Both the position numbers and the translations under genes were made by a program. Positions 1 through 9,012 of a stretch of DNA of 64,000 nucleotides are shown here, in pieces. This DNA is from Campylobacter ornithocola (GTDB lineage: Bacteria; Campylobacterota; Campylobacteria; Campylobacterales; Campylobacteraceae). The notes beneath the pieces are model-generated. The model was not told where the DNA came from. It made no database searches and saw only the letters and a program-made list of their open reading frames with translations. Numbering within the stretch: position 1 is the stretch's first letter; each line of letters starts with the position of its first letter. The DNA is taken from assembly GCF_013201605.1 (NCBI RefSeq), contig NZ_CP053848.1:1116001-1180000 (forward strand), in the 5' to 3' direction.

Positions 1-338
1 TCATCATCTTTTTTAAAATCATATTTTGAAAAAACTTCATTTGCAAAAGGTGGTACATATAAGCTAACAAAATCAAATTTATATTCCCTAGTTTTAAAAT
101 TTAATTTGTCACACAAACTTTGTGTGATGTCAGTAAGCGGGGATTTTCCACCCATTTTTTCATAATTTTGCATCATAGCTTTTAGTCTTGATTTTCTTAT
201 CATAAAAGCTGCAAATTTTCTTAAAAAAACATTTTTTATCCCTAAAATATAAGGATCGTTAAACATATTTTTTAAAAAAACTTCACACTCATCAAGTTTA
301 TTAACCCCACCCATATTTAAAAAAAAGACATATTTCAC
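1..338 (-). CDS. hemH: Ferrochelatase, N-terminal part (runs off window edge)
   Basis: Ferrochelatase inserts Fe2+ into protoporphyrin IX, the last step of haem synthesis. Only about the first 112 codons are inside the window. The N-terminus carries the family pattern: a short beta strand leading to NMGGVN, then ECEVFLKNMFNDPYILGIKN and the KMGGKSPL segment. I chose GTG at 338 rather than the ATG at 314 because it restores the usual residues ahead of NMGG, has an AAGG box about six bases upstream and overlaps the upstream oxidoreductase stop by four bases (GTGA). It is the last visible gene of a minus-strand operon with the oxidoreductase and aminotransferase. Family assignment is strong; the C-terminal catalytic part cannot be checked. 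Confidence 0.88.
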   Translation of the reverse strand, partial: MKYVFFLNMGGVNKLDECEVFLKNMFNDPYILGIKNVFLRKFAAFMIRKSRLKAMMQNYEKMGGKSPLTDITQSLCDKLNFKTREYKFDFVSLYVPPFANEVFSKYDFKKDD

Positions 339-1195
339 TCAATACCTTCTAAAATTTCTTGCACCCTTAAAGCATCTTCAATACTAGCTAAATTTTCACA
401 AACACCATTTTGCAAAAACTCGAAAAAGGCTTCATGTTCAGCATACAAAGGAGAATTATCATATAAATTTGGAACTTTTTGCATATTGATAAAAAGTTCA
501 AAATTTTTAAGATCAAGCCCATAAGTATGTTTTTTACCTAAAAGAACAATCTTTCTTATAATGCATTGTCCATTCCAACTATCATGGATATTCGCTAAAA
601 TATTTTCTAGCTTTAAACCTATCATCACCTCATCTTCAAATTTATTATGATGAAAGCTTTTATAAACATTTGCTTTTAAAATTTGCTCTTGACTTAAAAA
701 TCTTACTAAGTCAATATCATGCACACTAAGATCACTTAAAACACCTACATCGTTTATTCTTTGTGGATAGGGAGAAATTCTTTGTATATTAATACTTATA
801 ATTTTATCTTCTAAAAGCTTTTCTTTTAAAGTCAAAATAGTAGGATTAAATCTCTCACAAAAGCCCACCACTACCCTAACTTTATTTTCCCTAGCTTTTT
901 GTTTTAAAATTAAAATTTCATCAACATTTAATGCCAAAGGTTTTTCTATCAAAACATTTTTTATTGTAGAAAAAACTTTTAAAGCTATGTCTAAATGCGT
1001 ATGAGTAGGTGTGGCGATGATAACACCATCAAGATTTTGCGCTAAAAAATCATCAAAATTTTTATGCAAAAAGTGTTTAAAATCATCTTTACAAAAAGGA
1101 TCATAAAGATGAATTTCTTTTACTTTTGCATTACGCTCAAGTTCTCTTAAATGGTTTTTACCCATTTTACCAAGACCTATAAGCCCTATTTTCAT
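335..1195 (-). CDS. Gfo/Idh/MocA-family NAD(P)-dependent oxidoreductase
   Basis: A 286-residue dehydrogenase of the Gfo/Idh/MocA fold. The N-terminal Rossmann domain shows GLGKMG at residues 7-12 for dinucleotide binding, and the family EKP motif lies at 84-86, whose lysine normally takes part in catalysis. A second conserved stretch, GFCERFNP, is at 111-118. It overlaps the DegT aminotransferase start by four bases and the hemH start by four bases, so the three are probably cotranslated. In other bacteria an oxidoreductase paired with a DegT aminotransferase makes amino sugars for surface glycans (WbpB/WbpE type); that role here is inference. The substrate cannot be read from the sequence. 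Confidence 0.85.
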   Translation of the reverse strand: MKIGLIGLGKMGKNHLRELERNAKVKEIHLYDPFCKDDFKHFLHKNFDDFLAQNLDGVIIATPTHTHLDIALKVFSTIKNVLIEKPLALNVDEILILKQKARENKVRVVVGFCERFNPTILTLKEKLLEDKIISINIQRISPYPQRINDVGVLSDLSVHDIDLVRFLSQEQILKANVYKSFHHNKFEDEVMIGLKLENILANIHDSWNGQCIIRKIVLLGKKHTYGLDLKNFELFINMQKVPNLYDNSPLYAEHEAFFEFLQNGVCENLASIEDALRVQEILEGIE

Positions 1196-2274
1196 TTAAA
1201 AGCCTCAATCACTCTAGCTTGATGCTCTTCTTTTAAAAATGCACTCATAGGTAAGGATAAAATTTCATCACTTAAAAGCTCTGTATTTGGCAAATCGCCT
1301 TTTTTATAAGCAAGATAATTAAAAGCTTCTTGCAAATGAAGCCCTAAAGGGTAATGCACCGCAGTAGGTATACCTTGCTCTTGTAATTTTTGCATGAAAT
1401 TTTCTCTATGTTTTACACGCACACTATATTGAGCCCAAGCACTCACAAAATCACCTTTTCTTGGTGGTAAAATACAATTTTTTAAATTTTCATCATAAAC
1501 TTTTGCTATTGCTTCTCTTTTTTTAATCTCTTCATCTAAGTATTTTAATTTCACATTTAAAATTGCTGCTTGGATAGCATCAAGCCTTCCATTAATTCCG
1601 ATGTATTTATGCTTATATCTTTGTACTTGCCCATGATTTAAATAAATTTTTATTTTTTGTGCTAATTCATCATCTTGAGTAAAAATCGCCCCACCATCTC
1701 CATAAGCACCTAAAGGCTTAGACGGAAAAAAGCTTGTACAAGATACATCAGCTATAGCACATGATTTTAAACCTTTTTGACTAGCCCCAAAACTTTGTGC
1801 ACCATCTTCTATCAAGGCAATGTTTTGACTTTTACAAAGTTCTTTTAGAGTAAATATATCAGGCATAAGCCCAAAAATACTCACAGCAATTACCGCTTTA
1901 GTTTTAGGTGTGATAGCACTTTGAACTTTTTCTAAACTAAGATTGTAATCTTTAAAATCAATATCTACAAACACAGGCTTAGCACCAACTAGAGCAACCA
2001 TTTCAGCTGTAGCTATAAAAGTAAAACTTGGCACTATCACCTCATCATCTTTACCCACGCCCAAAGCCATTAAGGCTAAAAATAATGCACTTGTGCCACT
2101 TGAACAGCCTATTGCGTGTTTAGTGCCCACATATTTAGCTAGATTAGTTTCAAATTCTTCTAATTTTACACCACCTATAAAAGAAGTGCTTTGTAAAACA
2201 CCACTAATAGCCTCATCAATTTCATTTTTATAAGCATTGTATTGAGCATTTAAGTCTATAAAAGGAATTTTCAT
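1192..2274 (-). CDS. DegT/DnrJ/EryC1/StrS PLP-dependent sugar aminotransferase
   Basis: A 360-residue aminotransferase of the DegT/DnrJ/EryC1/StrS family, which transfers an amino group from glutamate to keto-sugar nucleotides. GCSSGTSAL near residues 56-64 binds the PLP phosphate, EDGAQSFGA (156-164) supplies the PLP-facing aspartate, and SKPLGAYGDGG (185-195) contains the Schiff-base lysine K186. Length is normal for the family. It is the first gene of the minus-strand unit, divergent from alaS, and overlaps the oxidoreductase by four bases. Pairing with that enzyme suggests a 3-amino-sugar pathway, but no glycosyltransferase is nearby, so the product is unknown. Confidence 0.87.
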   Translation of the reverse strand: MKIPFIDLNAQYNAYKNEIDEAISGVLQSTSFIGGVKLEEFETNLAKYVGTKHAIGCSSGTSALFLALMALGVGKDDEVIVPSFTFIATAEMVALVGAKPVFVDIDFKDYNLSLEKVQSAITPKTKAVIAVSIFGLMPDIFTLKELCKSQNIALIEDGAQSFGASQKGLKSCAIADVSCTSFFPSKPLGAYGDGGAIFTQDDELAQKIKIYLNHGQVQRYKHKYIGINGRLDAIQAAILNVKLKYLDEEIKKREAIAKVYDENLKNCILPPRKGDFVSAWAQYSVRVKHRENFMQKLQEQGIPTAVHYPLGLHLQEAFNYLAYKKGDLPNTELLSDEILSLPMSAFLKEEHQARVIEAFK

Positions 2275-2376
2275 TGTATTGCCTTAGTAAATTTAAAATC
2301 ATGATTATAAGATAGTTTTACTTAATTTAAAGTATTTTTGGTATTATTTTAAGCAAAAAACTAGCTAGGAAAATCT

Positions 2377-4914
2377 ATGGATATAAGAAAAGAGTATTTA
2401 GAATTTTTTAAATCAAAAGGACACGAAATCACCCCTTCAAGTCCTTTAGTACCTGATGATGCAACCTTACTTTTTACTAATGCAGGTATGGTGCCTTTTA
2501 AAAGTATATTTACAGGAGAAGTACCACGCCCTAAACCTCCTCGCAAGACAAGTTGTCAAACTTGTATAAGAGCTGGTGGGAAACATAATGACTTAGATAA
2601 TGTAGGCTATACAGCACGCCATCATACCTTTTTTGAAATGCTTGGGAATTTTAGTTTTGGAGATTATTTTAAAGAACAAGCTATTGCTTATGCTTGGGAA
2701 TTTGTAACTGAAGTTTTAAAATTACCTAAAGAAAGATTATATGTAACTGTCCATGAAAGCGATGATGAGGCATACGAACTTTGGCAAAAACATATAGCAA
2801 AAGAAAGAATTTATAAATTTGGTGATAAAGATAATTTTTGGCAAATGGGCGATACTGGACCATGTGGACCTTGTAGTGAAATTTTTTACGATCAGGGTGC
2901 TGAGCATTTTAATTCTAGCGAAGACTATATGGGTGGCGATGGAGATAGATTCTTAGAAATTTGGAACCTAGTTTTCATGCAGTATGAAAGAAGTGCTGAT
3001 GGAACGCTTACTCCACTGCCAAAACCAAGCATTGATACAGGTATGGGACTTGAAAGAGTTAGCGCTATAAAAGAAGGGAAATTTAGTAATTTTGATAGTT
3101 CTTTGTTTATGCCAATTATTGAAAAAATAGCAAAACTTTGCGGTAAAACTTATACTTATGAAAGCGGAGCTAGTTATAGAGTAATAGCTGATCACATTAG
3201 ATCAAGTGTATTTTTACTTGCTCAAGGAGTTGGCTTTGACAAAGAAGGCAGAGGTTATGTTTTAAGAAGAATTATGCGTCGTGCCTTAAGACATGGATAT
3301 TTACTAGGTCTTAAAAGAGCTTTTATGTATGAGCTTGTAGATGTAGTTTGCGAGTTAATGGGTGGACACTATACTTACTTAAATGAAAAAAAAGAATTTA
3401 TCAAAGAACAAATCAAACTTGAAGAAGAAAGATTTTTAAGCACCATTGAAAATGGTATAGAAATTTTTAACGAAGAACTTAAAAAAACTAAAGATATATT
3501 CAGTGGTGAAGTTGCTTTTAAACTTTACGATACTTATGGTTTTCCGCTTGATTTAACTCAGGATATGTTAAGAGAAAAAAATCTTAGTGTAGATGAGACT
3601 AAATTTAACAAGCTTATGCAAGAACAAAAAGATAGAGCTAAAGCTTCTTGGAAAGGAAGTGGGGATAAAGCAATTAGCGGAGATTTTAAAATTTTACTAG
3701 AAAAATTTGGCAAAAATACTTTTAGTGGCTATGAAAATTATGAAGAAAAAACTAAAATTATAGCTATTTTAGATGAAAATTTTAAAATCTTAACTGAAGC
3801 TAAAGTAGGAAAATTAGTGTGGTTAATGCTTGAAAAAACTCCATTTTACGCAACAAGCGGAGGCCAAAGTGCTGATATAGGCTATATCAATGAAAACGAA
3901 GTTTTGGATACACAAAAATTCTTTGATATTAATCTTAGTCAAGTGAAACTAAAACAAGATCTTAAGACAAATGATGAAGTGTTAGCTTGCATAGATACTA
4001 AAAAAAGAGAGCAAATCGCAAGACATCATAGTGCAACACATTTATTGCACCACGCTTTGAGAGAAATTCTTGGTTCACACATTAGTCAAGCAGGCTCTTT
4101 AGTAGAGCATAATAAACTAAGATTTGACTTTACTCACCCAAAAGCTCTAAGTAAAGAAGAATTAAATCAAATAGAAGTATTGGTTAATGCCTACATCATA
4201 CAAGCAAATGAAGCTAAAATTGAAATTTTAGATTTAGATGAAGCTAAAAAAAGTGGTGCCATAGCTTTATTTAGTGAAAAATACCAAGATAAAGTAAGAG
4301 TTTTAACCCTAGGAGCTAGTAAAGAACTTTGCGGCGGTACTCACGTAAAAAATAGCTCTGAAATAGGAAGTTTTTATATCATCAAAGAAAGCGGGGTTAG
4401 TGCTGGAGTTAGAAGGATAGAAGCAGTTGTGAGCAAAGCTGCACTTGATTATGTTAGTGAAAATTTAAAAGAACTTAACCAAACTAAAGAAGAATTAAAA
4501 ACTCATGATATTTTAAACTATGTAGCAAGATTAAAAAATGAAATAGCTAGTTTAAAAAATGAATTAAAAAATTCAAACAAAGTAGAGTTAAACTCTAAAG
4601 AATTAAGTGGTATTCAATATTGTGTGCAAAAAATAGGTAGTGGTGATATAAAAACTATGATAGATGAGTTTAAAAACAAATTTAGCAAGGCTGTGATTTT
4701 ACTTTTACAAGAAAAAGAAGGTAAAATCATCATCGCAGCAGGTGTAAAAGAAGCTTCGCTAAAAGCTGGTGTTTTAGTAAAAGAAATCGCACAAATGCTT
4801 GGTGGAAATGGTGGTGGAAGAGATGATTTTGCAACAGCTGGTGGTAAAGATACAGACAAAATAGAACAAGCACTTAATCATGCTAAAAAAATCATAGAAG
4901 AAAGTCTTGCTTAA
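2377..4914 (+). CDS. alaS: Alanyl-tRNA synthetase
   Basis: An 845-residue class II synthetase that charges tRNA-Ala. The N-terminal catalytic core contains [17 protein letters not shown] near residues 53-70 and the class II motif 3 sequence TGMGLERV near 227. The editing domain shows [14 protein letters not shown] and CGGTHV, the metal-site motifs that clear mischarged Ser/Gly-tRNA. The C-terminal oligomerisation domain ends with [12 protein letters not shown]. Start ATG 2377 follows a GGA-rich box, and a TATTAT-like -10 lies near 2341. It overlaps maf (stop and start share one A), and maf overlaps pbpA, giving a three-gene operon. Confidence 0.98.
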   Translation: MDIRKEYLEFFKSKGHEITPSSPLVPDDATLLFTNAGMVPFKSIFTGEVPRPKPPRKTSCQTCIRAGGKHNDLDNVGYTARHHTFFEMLGNFSFGDYFKEQAIAYAWEFVTEVLKLPKERLYVTVHESDDEAYELWQKHIAKERIYKFGDKDNFWQMGDTGPCGPCSEIFYDQGAEHFNSSEDYMGGDGDRFLEIWNLVFMQYERSADGTLTPLPKPSIDTGMGLERVSAIKEGKFSNFDSSLFMPIIEKIAKLCGKTYTYESGASYRVIADHIRSSVFLLAQGVGFDKEGRGYVLRRIMRRALRHGYLLGLKRAFMYELVDVVCELMGGHYTYLNEKKEFIKEQIKLEEERFLSTIENGIEIFNEELKKTKDIFSGEVAFKLYDTYGFPLDLTQDMLREKNLSVDETKFNKLMQEQKDRAKASWKGSGDKAISGDFKILLEKFGKNTFSGYENYEEKTKIIAILDENFKILTEAKVGKLVWLMLEKTPFYATSGGQSADIGYINENEVLDTQKFFDINLSQVKLKQDLKTNDEVLACIDTKKREQIARHHSATHLLHHALREILGSHISQAGSLVEHNKLRFDFTHPKALSKEELNQIEVLVNAYIIQANEAKIEILDLDEAKKSGAIALFSEKYQDKVRVLTLGASKELCGGTHVKNSSEIGSFYIIKESGVSAGVRRIEAVVSKAALDYVSENLKELNQTKEELKTHDILNYVARLKNEIASLKNELKNSNKVELNSKELSGIQYCVQKIGSGDIKTMIDEFKNKFSKAVILLLQEKEGKIIIAAGVKEASLKAGVLVKEIAQMLGGNGGGRDDFATAGGKDTDKIEQALNHAKKIIEESLA

Positions 4915-5456
4915 TGCTTTATTTAGCTTCAAGTTCACCTTCGCGCGTTGCTCTACTAAAAGAAGCAAATATTGCTTTTGATCAAATTATCATAGATTAT
5001 GATGAGAATTTAGTAAAAAAAGATAATCCAAACTCTTATGTGCAAAAAATTGTTTTAGAAAAAGAAAGACAGTTTTTTGCAAAATATCCTGATTTAAAAA
5101 ATGTTTTATTTGCTGATAGTATAGTTTGTACTCAAAATATCATTCTTACTAAAGCCAAAAGTGATAACGAAGCTTTTAATATGCTTAATTTGCAAAGCGG
5201 TAAAAGTATTAGTGTTTTAAGTGCAATGATTTTAGTTTTAGAAAATAAAAAGATTTTTAATCTTAGCAAATGCAATTTGATTCTAGATAAATTTGATTTA
5301 AAAGACATGCAAGAATACATTGACTCAAAACTTTACCAAGGTAAAGCCGGAGCTGTGATGTGCGAGGGATTTCATAAAAAATACATTAAAAAAATTATAG
5401 GTCATCAAAGTACGGCATTAGGTCTTAACATAGAACTTTTGAAAGCATTTTTATGA
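4914..5456 (+). CDS. maf: Maf-family nucleoside triphosphate pyrophosphatase
   Basis: A 180-residue Maf/Ham1-fold protein. Maf enzymes hydrolyse non-canonical or excess nucleoside triphosphates to monophosphates and have been linked to septum control. The signature LASSSPSRVALL opens the protein and ADSIV, near residue 67, carries the catalytic aspartate. The typical GKAGA-containing segment (QGKAGAVMCEG) is near 141. Length is slightly short for Maf but usual for Campylobacter. It starts on the last base of alaS and overlaps pbpA by four bases, so translation of all three is likely coupled. Confidence 0.9.
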   Translation: MLYLASSSPSRVALLKEANIAFDQIIIDYDENLVKKDNPNSYVQKIVLEKERQFFAKYPDLKNVLFADSIVCTQNIILTKAKSDNEAFNMLNLQSGKSISVLSAMILVLENKKIFNLSKCNLILDKFDLKDMQEYIDSKLYQGKAGAVMCEGFHKKYIKKIIGHQSTALGLNIELLKAFL

Positions 5457-7387
5457 TAAAAATTTTAAAAACATTTCTTTCATTTTGTATAGTATGCATG
5501 GTTGGAATTTTTATATTTATTGCATATTTATTTTCTGATTCTGATTTAAATCAATACACCTTTAAAGATTACAAACCACCTCTTACAACACAAATTTTTG
5601 ATAAAAATGGAAAATTAGTTGCAAATATTTTCGAGCAACACCGCTTTTATGCTCCTTATGAAGAACTCCCACCAAGACTTATAGAAGCTTTAATAGCTAT
5701 AGAAGATACTAGTTTTTTTGAACATGGTGGGGTTAATATAGATGCGATTTTTAGAGCAGCTATTAAAATCATAAGAAGTGGTGGAAAAACTATGGAAGGA
5801 GCTTCCACCCTTACACAACAATTTATAAAAAACACAGAATTAACCCCAGAGCGTACTTTAAGCAGAAAGCTAAAAGAAGCTTTGCTTGCTTATAAGATAG
5901 AAAGCACTTTAACTAAGGAACAAATTTTAGAAAGATATTTAAATTTCATCTTCTTTGGACATGGATATTATGGAGTAAAAACTGCTGCACTTGGATATTT
6001 TAGAAAAAATTTAGACGAACTTAGCTTAAAAGAAATTGCTATTTTAGTAGGTATGCCAAAGGCTCCAAGTACTTATGATCCCACCAGACACTTAGATCTT
6101 TCTTTAGCTAGAGCAAATAGCGTAGTGCAAAGAATGTATAATCTTGGTTGGATTTCTAAAGAAGAGTATGAAAGTGCTTTAAAAGAAATACCAAAGGTAT
6201 ATGATGACACTTTAACACAAAATGCAGCTCCTTATGTTACCCAAGAAGTTTTAAAACAACTAAGTGGAATTAAAGACTTAAAAAGCGGTGGTTATAAAAT
6301 AGAACTTGCTATCGATCTTGATGTTCAAAACATTGCAAGAGAAGCTTTAAAATTTGGTTATGATGAGATAGTAAAAAGAGATAAAGATGCAAATTTAAGC
6401 ACATTAAATGGAGCTATGGTGGTAGCAAATCATCAAAATGGGGATATTTTAGCTTTAGTGGGTGGGATAAATTATGCAAAAAGTAATTTTAATCGCGCCA
6501 CCCAAAGCTTAAGACAACCTGGAAGTTCTTTTAAGCCTTTTTTATACCAAATTGCCATTGATATGGGCTATTCTCCTATGAGTAAGGTTGCTGATATTTC
6601 AAGAATCTTTGAAAGCACCAAAAAAGACGAAAAAGACTGGAAACCTAAAAATTTTGGTGGAAAATTTCTAGGACTTATAAGTTTAAAAGAAGCACTAACT
6701 GGATCAAGAAACCTAGCTACTATAAATTTAGCTCTTGCTTTAGGACTTGATGTAATCCATGATAAGCTTAGCTTTATGGGTTTTGAAAATATACCAATAG
6801 ATTTATCTATAGTTTTAGGTAGCTTTGGGATTTCTATTTATGATTATGCTAAACTTTATACAATATTTGGAAATTATGGTGTGCAAAAAGATTTAATACT
6901 CATTAAAAGAGTAATCGATAAAAATGACAAAATAGTGGTAGAATTTAACTCTGGAGAAAGAAAAATCAGCGAGCCTGAACAAGCCTTTTTAGTTAATGAT
7001 ATGATGCAAAATGTTGTTAAAAAAGGAACTGGGCGCAATGCTAGAGTGGAAGGGATTGAAATAGCTGGAAAAACTGGCACTTCAAATAAAAGCATTGATG
7101 CATGGTTTTGCGGATTAACTCCTGAGATAGAAGCTATCATTTGGTATGGTAATGATGATAATAAACCTATGAAACAAGTAGAAGGTGGCGCAAGAACTGC
7201 TGCTCCGGTTTTTAAAGAATTTTTAACAAAATACTTAGAACTTTATCCTGATAGTGCTAGAAAATTTACCATTCCAAAAGGAGTTTATCAAGGAATTTAT
7301 GAAAAACAAAGAGAGTATTACACCAATACCTCTCCATTTCCAAAAAACAACCCTGCTCTATCTGAAAATAATGAGGTAATTTTTTAA
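5453..7387 (+). CDS. pbpA: Class A penicillin-binding protein 1A (bifunctional transglycosylase/transpeptidase)
   Basis: A 644-residue class A PBP that polymerises and cross-links peptidoglycan at the outer face of the inner membrane. One membrane anchor spans about residues 8-27. The GT51 domain shows EDTSFFEHGG with catalytic E84 and then STLTQQFIKN (118-127). The transpeptidase domain has SSFK with nucleophile S358 and K361, an SRN motif near 419, and KTG at 540-542. Its start overlaps maf by four bases. It is the last gene of the alaS-maf-pbpA unit; a perfect inverted repeat 42 bases downstream, followed by T5, could terminate it. Confidence 0.96.
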   Translation: MIKILKTFLSFCIVCMVGIFIFIAYLFSDSDLNQYTFKDYKPPLTTQIFDKNGKLVANIFEQHRFYAPYEELPPRLIEALIAIEDTSFFEHGGVNIDAIFRAAIKIIRSGGKTMEGASTLTQQFIKNTELTPERTLSRKLKEALLAYKIESTLTKEQILERYLNFIFFGHGYYGVKTAALGYFRKNLDELSLKEIAILVGMPKAPSTYDPTRHLDLSLARANSVVQRMYNLGWISKEEYESALKEIPKVYDDTLTQNAAPYVTQEVLKQLSGIKDLKSGGYKIELAIDLDVQNIAREALKFGYDEIVKRDKDANLSTLNGAMVVANHQNGDILALVGGINYAKSNFNRATQSLRQPGSSFKPFLYQIAIDMGYSPMSKVADISRIFESTKKDEKDWKPKNFGGKFLGLISLKEALTGSRNLATINLALALGLDVIHDKLSFMGFENIPIDLSIVLGSFGISIYDYAKLYTIFGNYGVQKDLILIKRVIDKNDKIVVEFNSGERKISEPEQAFLVNDMMQNVVKKGTGRNARVEGIEIAGKTGTSNKSIDAWFCGLTPEIEAIIWYGNDDNKPMKQVEGGARTAAPVFKEFLTKYLELYPDSARKFTIPKGVYQGIYEKQREYYTNTSPFPKNNPALSENNEVIF

Positions 7388-7428
7388 AAATATTTTTTAT
7401 AAAATAATAAAAATTATCCTTTTATTTT

Positions 7429-7464
7429 CCTTTATATGTTTTAATATCATAAAACATATAAAGG
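7429..7464 (+). promoter_or_regulatory. Perfect 15-bp inverted repeat burying the msrP ribosome-binding site
   Basis: Left arm CCTTTATATGTTTTA (7429-7443), six-base spacer, right arm TAAAACATATAAAGG (7450-7464). The right arm contains the AAAGG of the msrP Shine-Dalgarno sequence (AAAGGA, 7460-7465; ATG at 7471). The arm is followed by ATTTTT, so it may also act as a terminator for pbpA. In a transcript crossing it, the hairpin would hide the ribosome-binding site. Whether it is a translational switch, an operator or a terminator cannot be decided from sequence. Confidence 0.6.
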
Positions 7465-7470
7465 ATTTTT

Positions 7471-8364
7471 ATGAATATCACAAACGAACAATTATATAAT
7501 AAAAGACGCTATTTTTTAAAACTAGGTGCTGGAGCTTTGGTTAGTTCAGCCTTAGTCCAATCTGAATTAATGGCATTAAATTTCTTTCCTGATCCTAACA
7601 ATGAAAAATTAAAACTTAGCGATGAAAAAATTGCGACTAATTATGTTAATTTTTATGAATTTTCTACTGACAAAAAAAGAGCTGTTGAGCTTGCAAAAAA
7701 TTTCAATACAAAGGATTGGAAAATAGAAGTTAGTGGAGAAGTTGAAGAGCCTTTAACTTTAACTATGCAAGATTTATTAACCTTTCCTTTAGAAGAGAGA
7801 ATTTATAGATTTCGTTGTGTTGAAACTTGGTCTATGGTAGTACCTTGGGTTGGTTTTGAATTGCGTGCTTTAATAGAAAAATGTAAAGTAAAAAGTGAGG
7901 CTAAATTTATAAAATTTACCACTCTTTTTGATAAAAATCAATTTGCCGATCAAGCTTCATTTTTCCCAACTCTTGATTATCCTTATGTAGAGGGTTTAAG
8001 ATTAGATGAAGCTATGCATCCGCTAACACTTATGGCTGTAGGTATGTATAAAAAGCCTTTATTAGGACAAAATGGAGCGCCGATTCGCCTTGTAGTTCCA
8101 TGGAAATATGGTTTTAAAAGTATCAAATCTATTGTAAAAATAGAATTTACTAAAGAACAACCTAAAACCACATGGGAGCTAGCAAACCCTAGAGAATATG
8201 GTTTTTATGCTAATGTTAATCCAAATGTTTCTCATCCAAGATGGTCTCAAGCAAATGAGCGTCCTTTGGGAGATTTTTTCACTAAGCCTACGCAAATGTT
8301 TAATGGTTATGAAAAAGAAGTAGCGCATTTGTATAAAGATATGGACTTAAAGGTTAATTTTTAA
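7471..8364 (+). CDS. msrP: Periplasmic molybdopterin methionine-sulfoxide reductase catalytic subunit MsrP (YedY)
   Basis: A 297-residue oxidoreductase of the sulfite-oxidase superfamily that repairs oxidised methionines in envelope proteins using a molybdopterin cofactor. The Tat signal is KRRYFLKLG (twin arginine at 12-13) followed by a hydrophobic stretch. The molybdenum ligand is C116 in RFRCVETWSM, the hallmark of YedY/MsrP. The C-terminal WSQANERPLG and FNGYEKEVAHLY segments are typical. Its stop overlaps the next gene's start (TAATG); that gene encodes the membrane partner MsrQ. TatA, encoded at 21185-21424, belongs to the exporter it needs. Confidence 0.95.
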   Translation: MNITNEQLYNKRRYFLKLGAGALVSSALVQSELMALNFFPDPNNEKLKLSDEKIATNYVNFYEFSTDKKRAVELAKNFNTKDWKIEVSGEVEEPLTLTMQDLLTFPLEERIYRFRCVETWSMVVPWVGFELRALIEKCKVKSEAKFIKFTTLFDKNQFADQASFFPTLDYPYVEGLRLDEAMHPLTLMAVGMYKKPLLGQNGAPIRLVVPWKYGFKSIKSIVKIEFTKEQPKTTWELANPREYGFYANVNPNVSHPRWSQANERPLGDFFTKPTQMFNGYEKEVAHLYKDMDLKVNF

Positions 8365-8924
8365 TGAGCAAAAAAGTTTATAATATCGGTGGATTTTTAG
8401 CTTTTGCTTTAAGTATTATTTTTAGTATTTATCAAATCATGCAAGAATTTGATATTGTAAAATCTGTGTATTTTTATAGTGGTATATTTGGCTTAATCTT
8501 TTTTGGATTAAGCCTATTTTTTTCACTTTTAAAGTATAAATACACAAAAGATTACCCTAAAATTTTAGGTTTTTATGCATTTTTTTGGACCTTGATTCAC
8601 TTTTTTAATTACTTTGCTTTTAGTAAAAATTTAGATTTAATACTTTTTTTCAAAGATACTTTTAATAAAAATTTAGACTTTAGTGGTTTTATAAGCTTTT
8701 TTATACTCGCACTAATGTTTATAAGTTCTTTTAAACTTTTTAAAAAATTAAGCAAAATAAGAAAACTAGGTTACTTTTGCTTTTTAATAGCATCTTGGCA
8801 TTATTTTTTATCTGCAAAAATACCACAAATTTCACATTTTTTAGTCCTAAGTATAGCATTAGTTTTTATACTTTTTAAAGTATGGAAAAATTATAAAAAG
8901 AGAAAAAAAGTAACTTTTTCATAA
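8364..8924 (+). CDS. msrQ: MsrQ-like haem-binding membrane subunit (YedZ family)
   Basis: A 186-residue, strongly hydrophobic protein with about five or six membrane spans, starting on the last base of msrP. MsrQ passes quinol-derived electrons to MsrP through b-type haem. Histidines inside membrane segments (TLIHFFNY near residue 78, SWHYFLSA near 149) could ligate haem. It is somewhat short and divergent from the E. coli protein, so the call rests mainly on the msrP coupling, topology and histidines. Confidence 0.8.
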   Translation: MSKKVYNIGGFLAFALSIIFSIYQIMQEFDIVKSVYFYSGIFGLIFFGLSLFFSLLKYKYTKDYPKILGFYAFFWTLIHFFNYFAFSKNLDLILFFKDTFNKNLDFSGFISFFILALMFISSFKLFKKLSKIRKLGYFCFLIASWHYFLSAKIPQISHFLVLSIALVFILFKVWKNYKKRKKVTFS

Positions 8925-8970
8925 AAAAACCACATTCAAAAAATATTTTAAGAATAAAAATATAAACATA

Positions 8971-9007
8971 TCCTTAAAATAAGATTTAATATATCTTATT
9001 TTAAGGA
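8971..9007 (+). promoter_or_regulatory. Perfect 15-bp inverted repeat burying the spdH-like ribosome-binding site
   Basis: Left arm TCCTTAAAATAAGAT (8971-8985), seven-base loop, right arm ATCTTATTTTAAGGA (8993-9007). The right arm ends in the Shine-Dalgarno AAGGA, five bases before ATG 9013. No T-run follows, so it is not a typical terminator. It copies the arrangement ahead of msrP: long AT-rich stem, short loop, SD in the 3' arm. A dimeric-repressor operator is the main alternative to an RNA switch. Confidence 0.6.
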
Positions 9008-9012
9008 CAATC

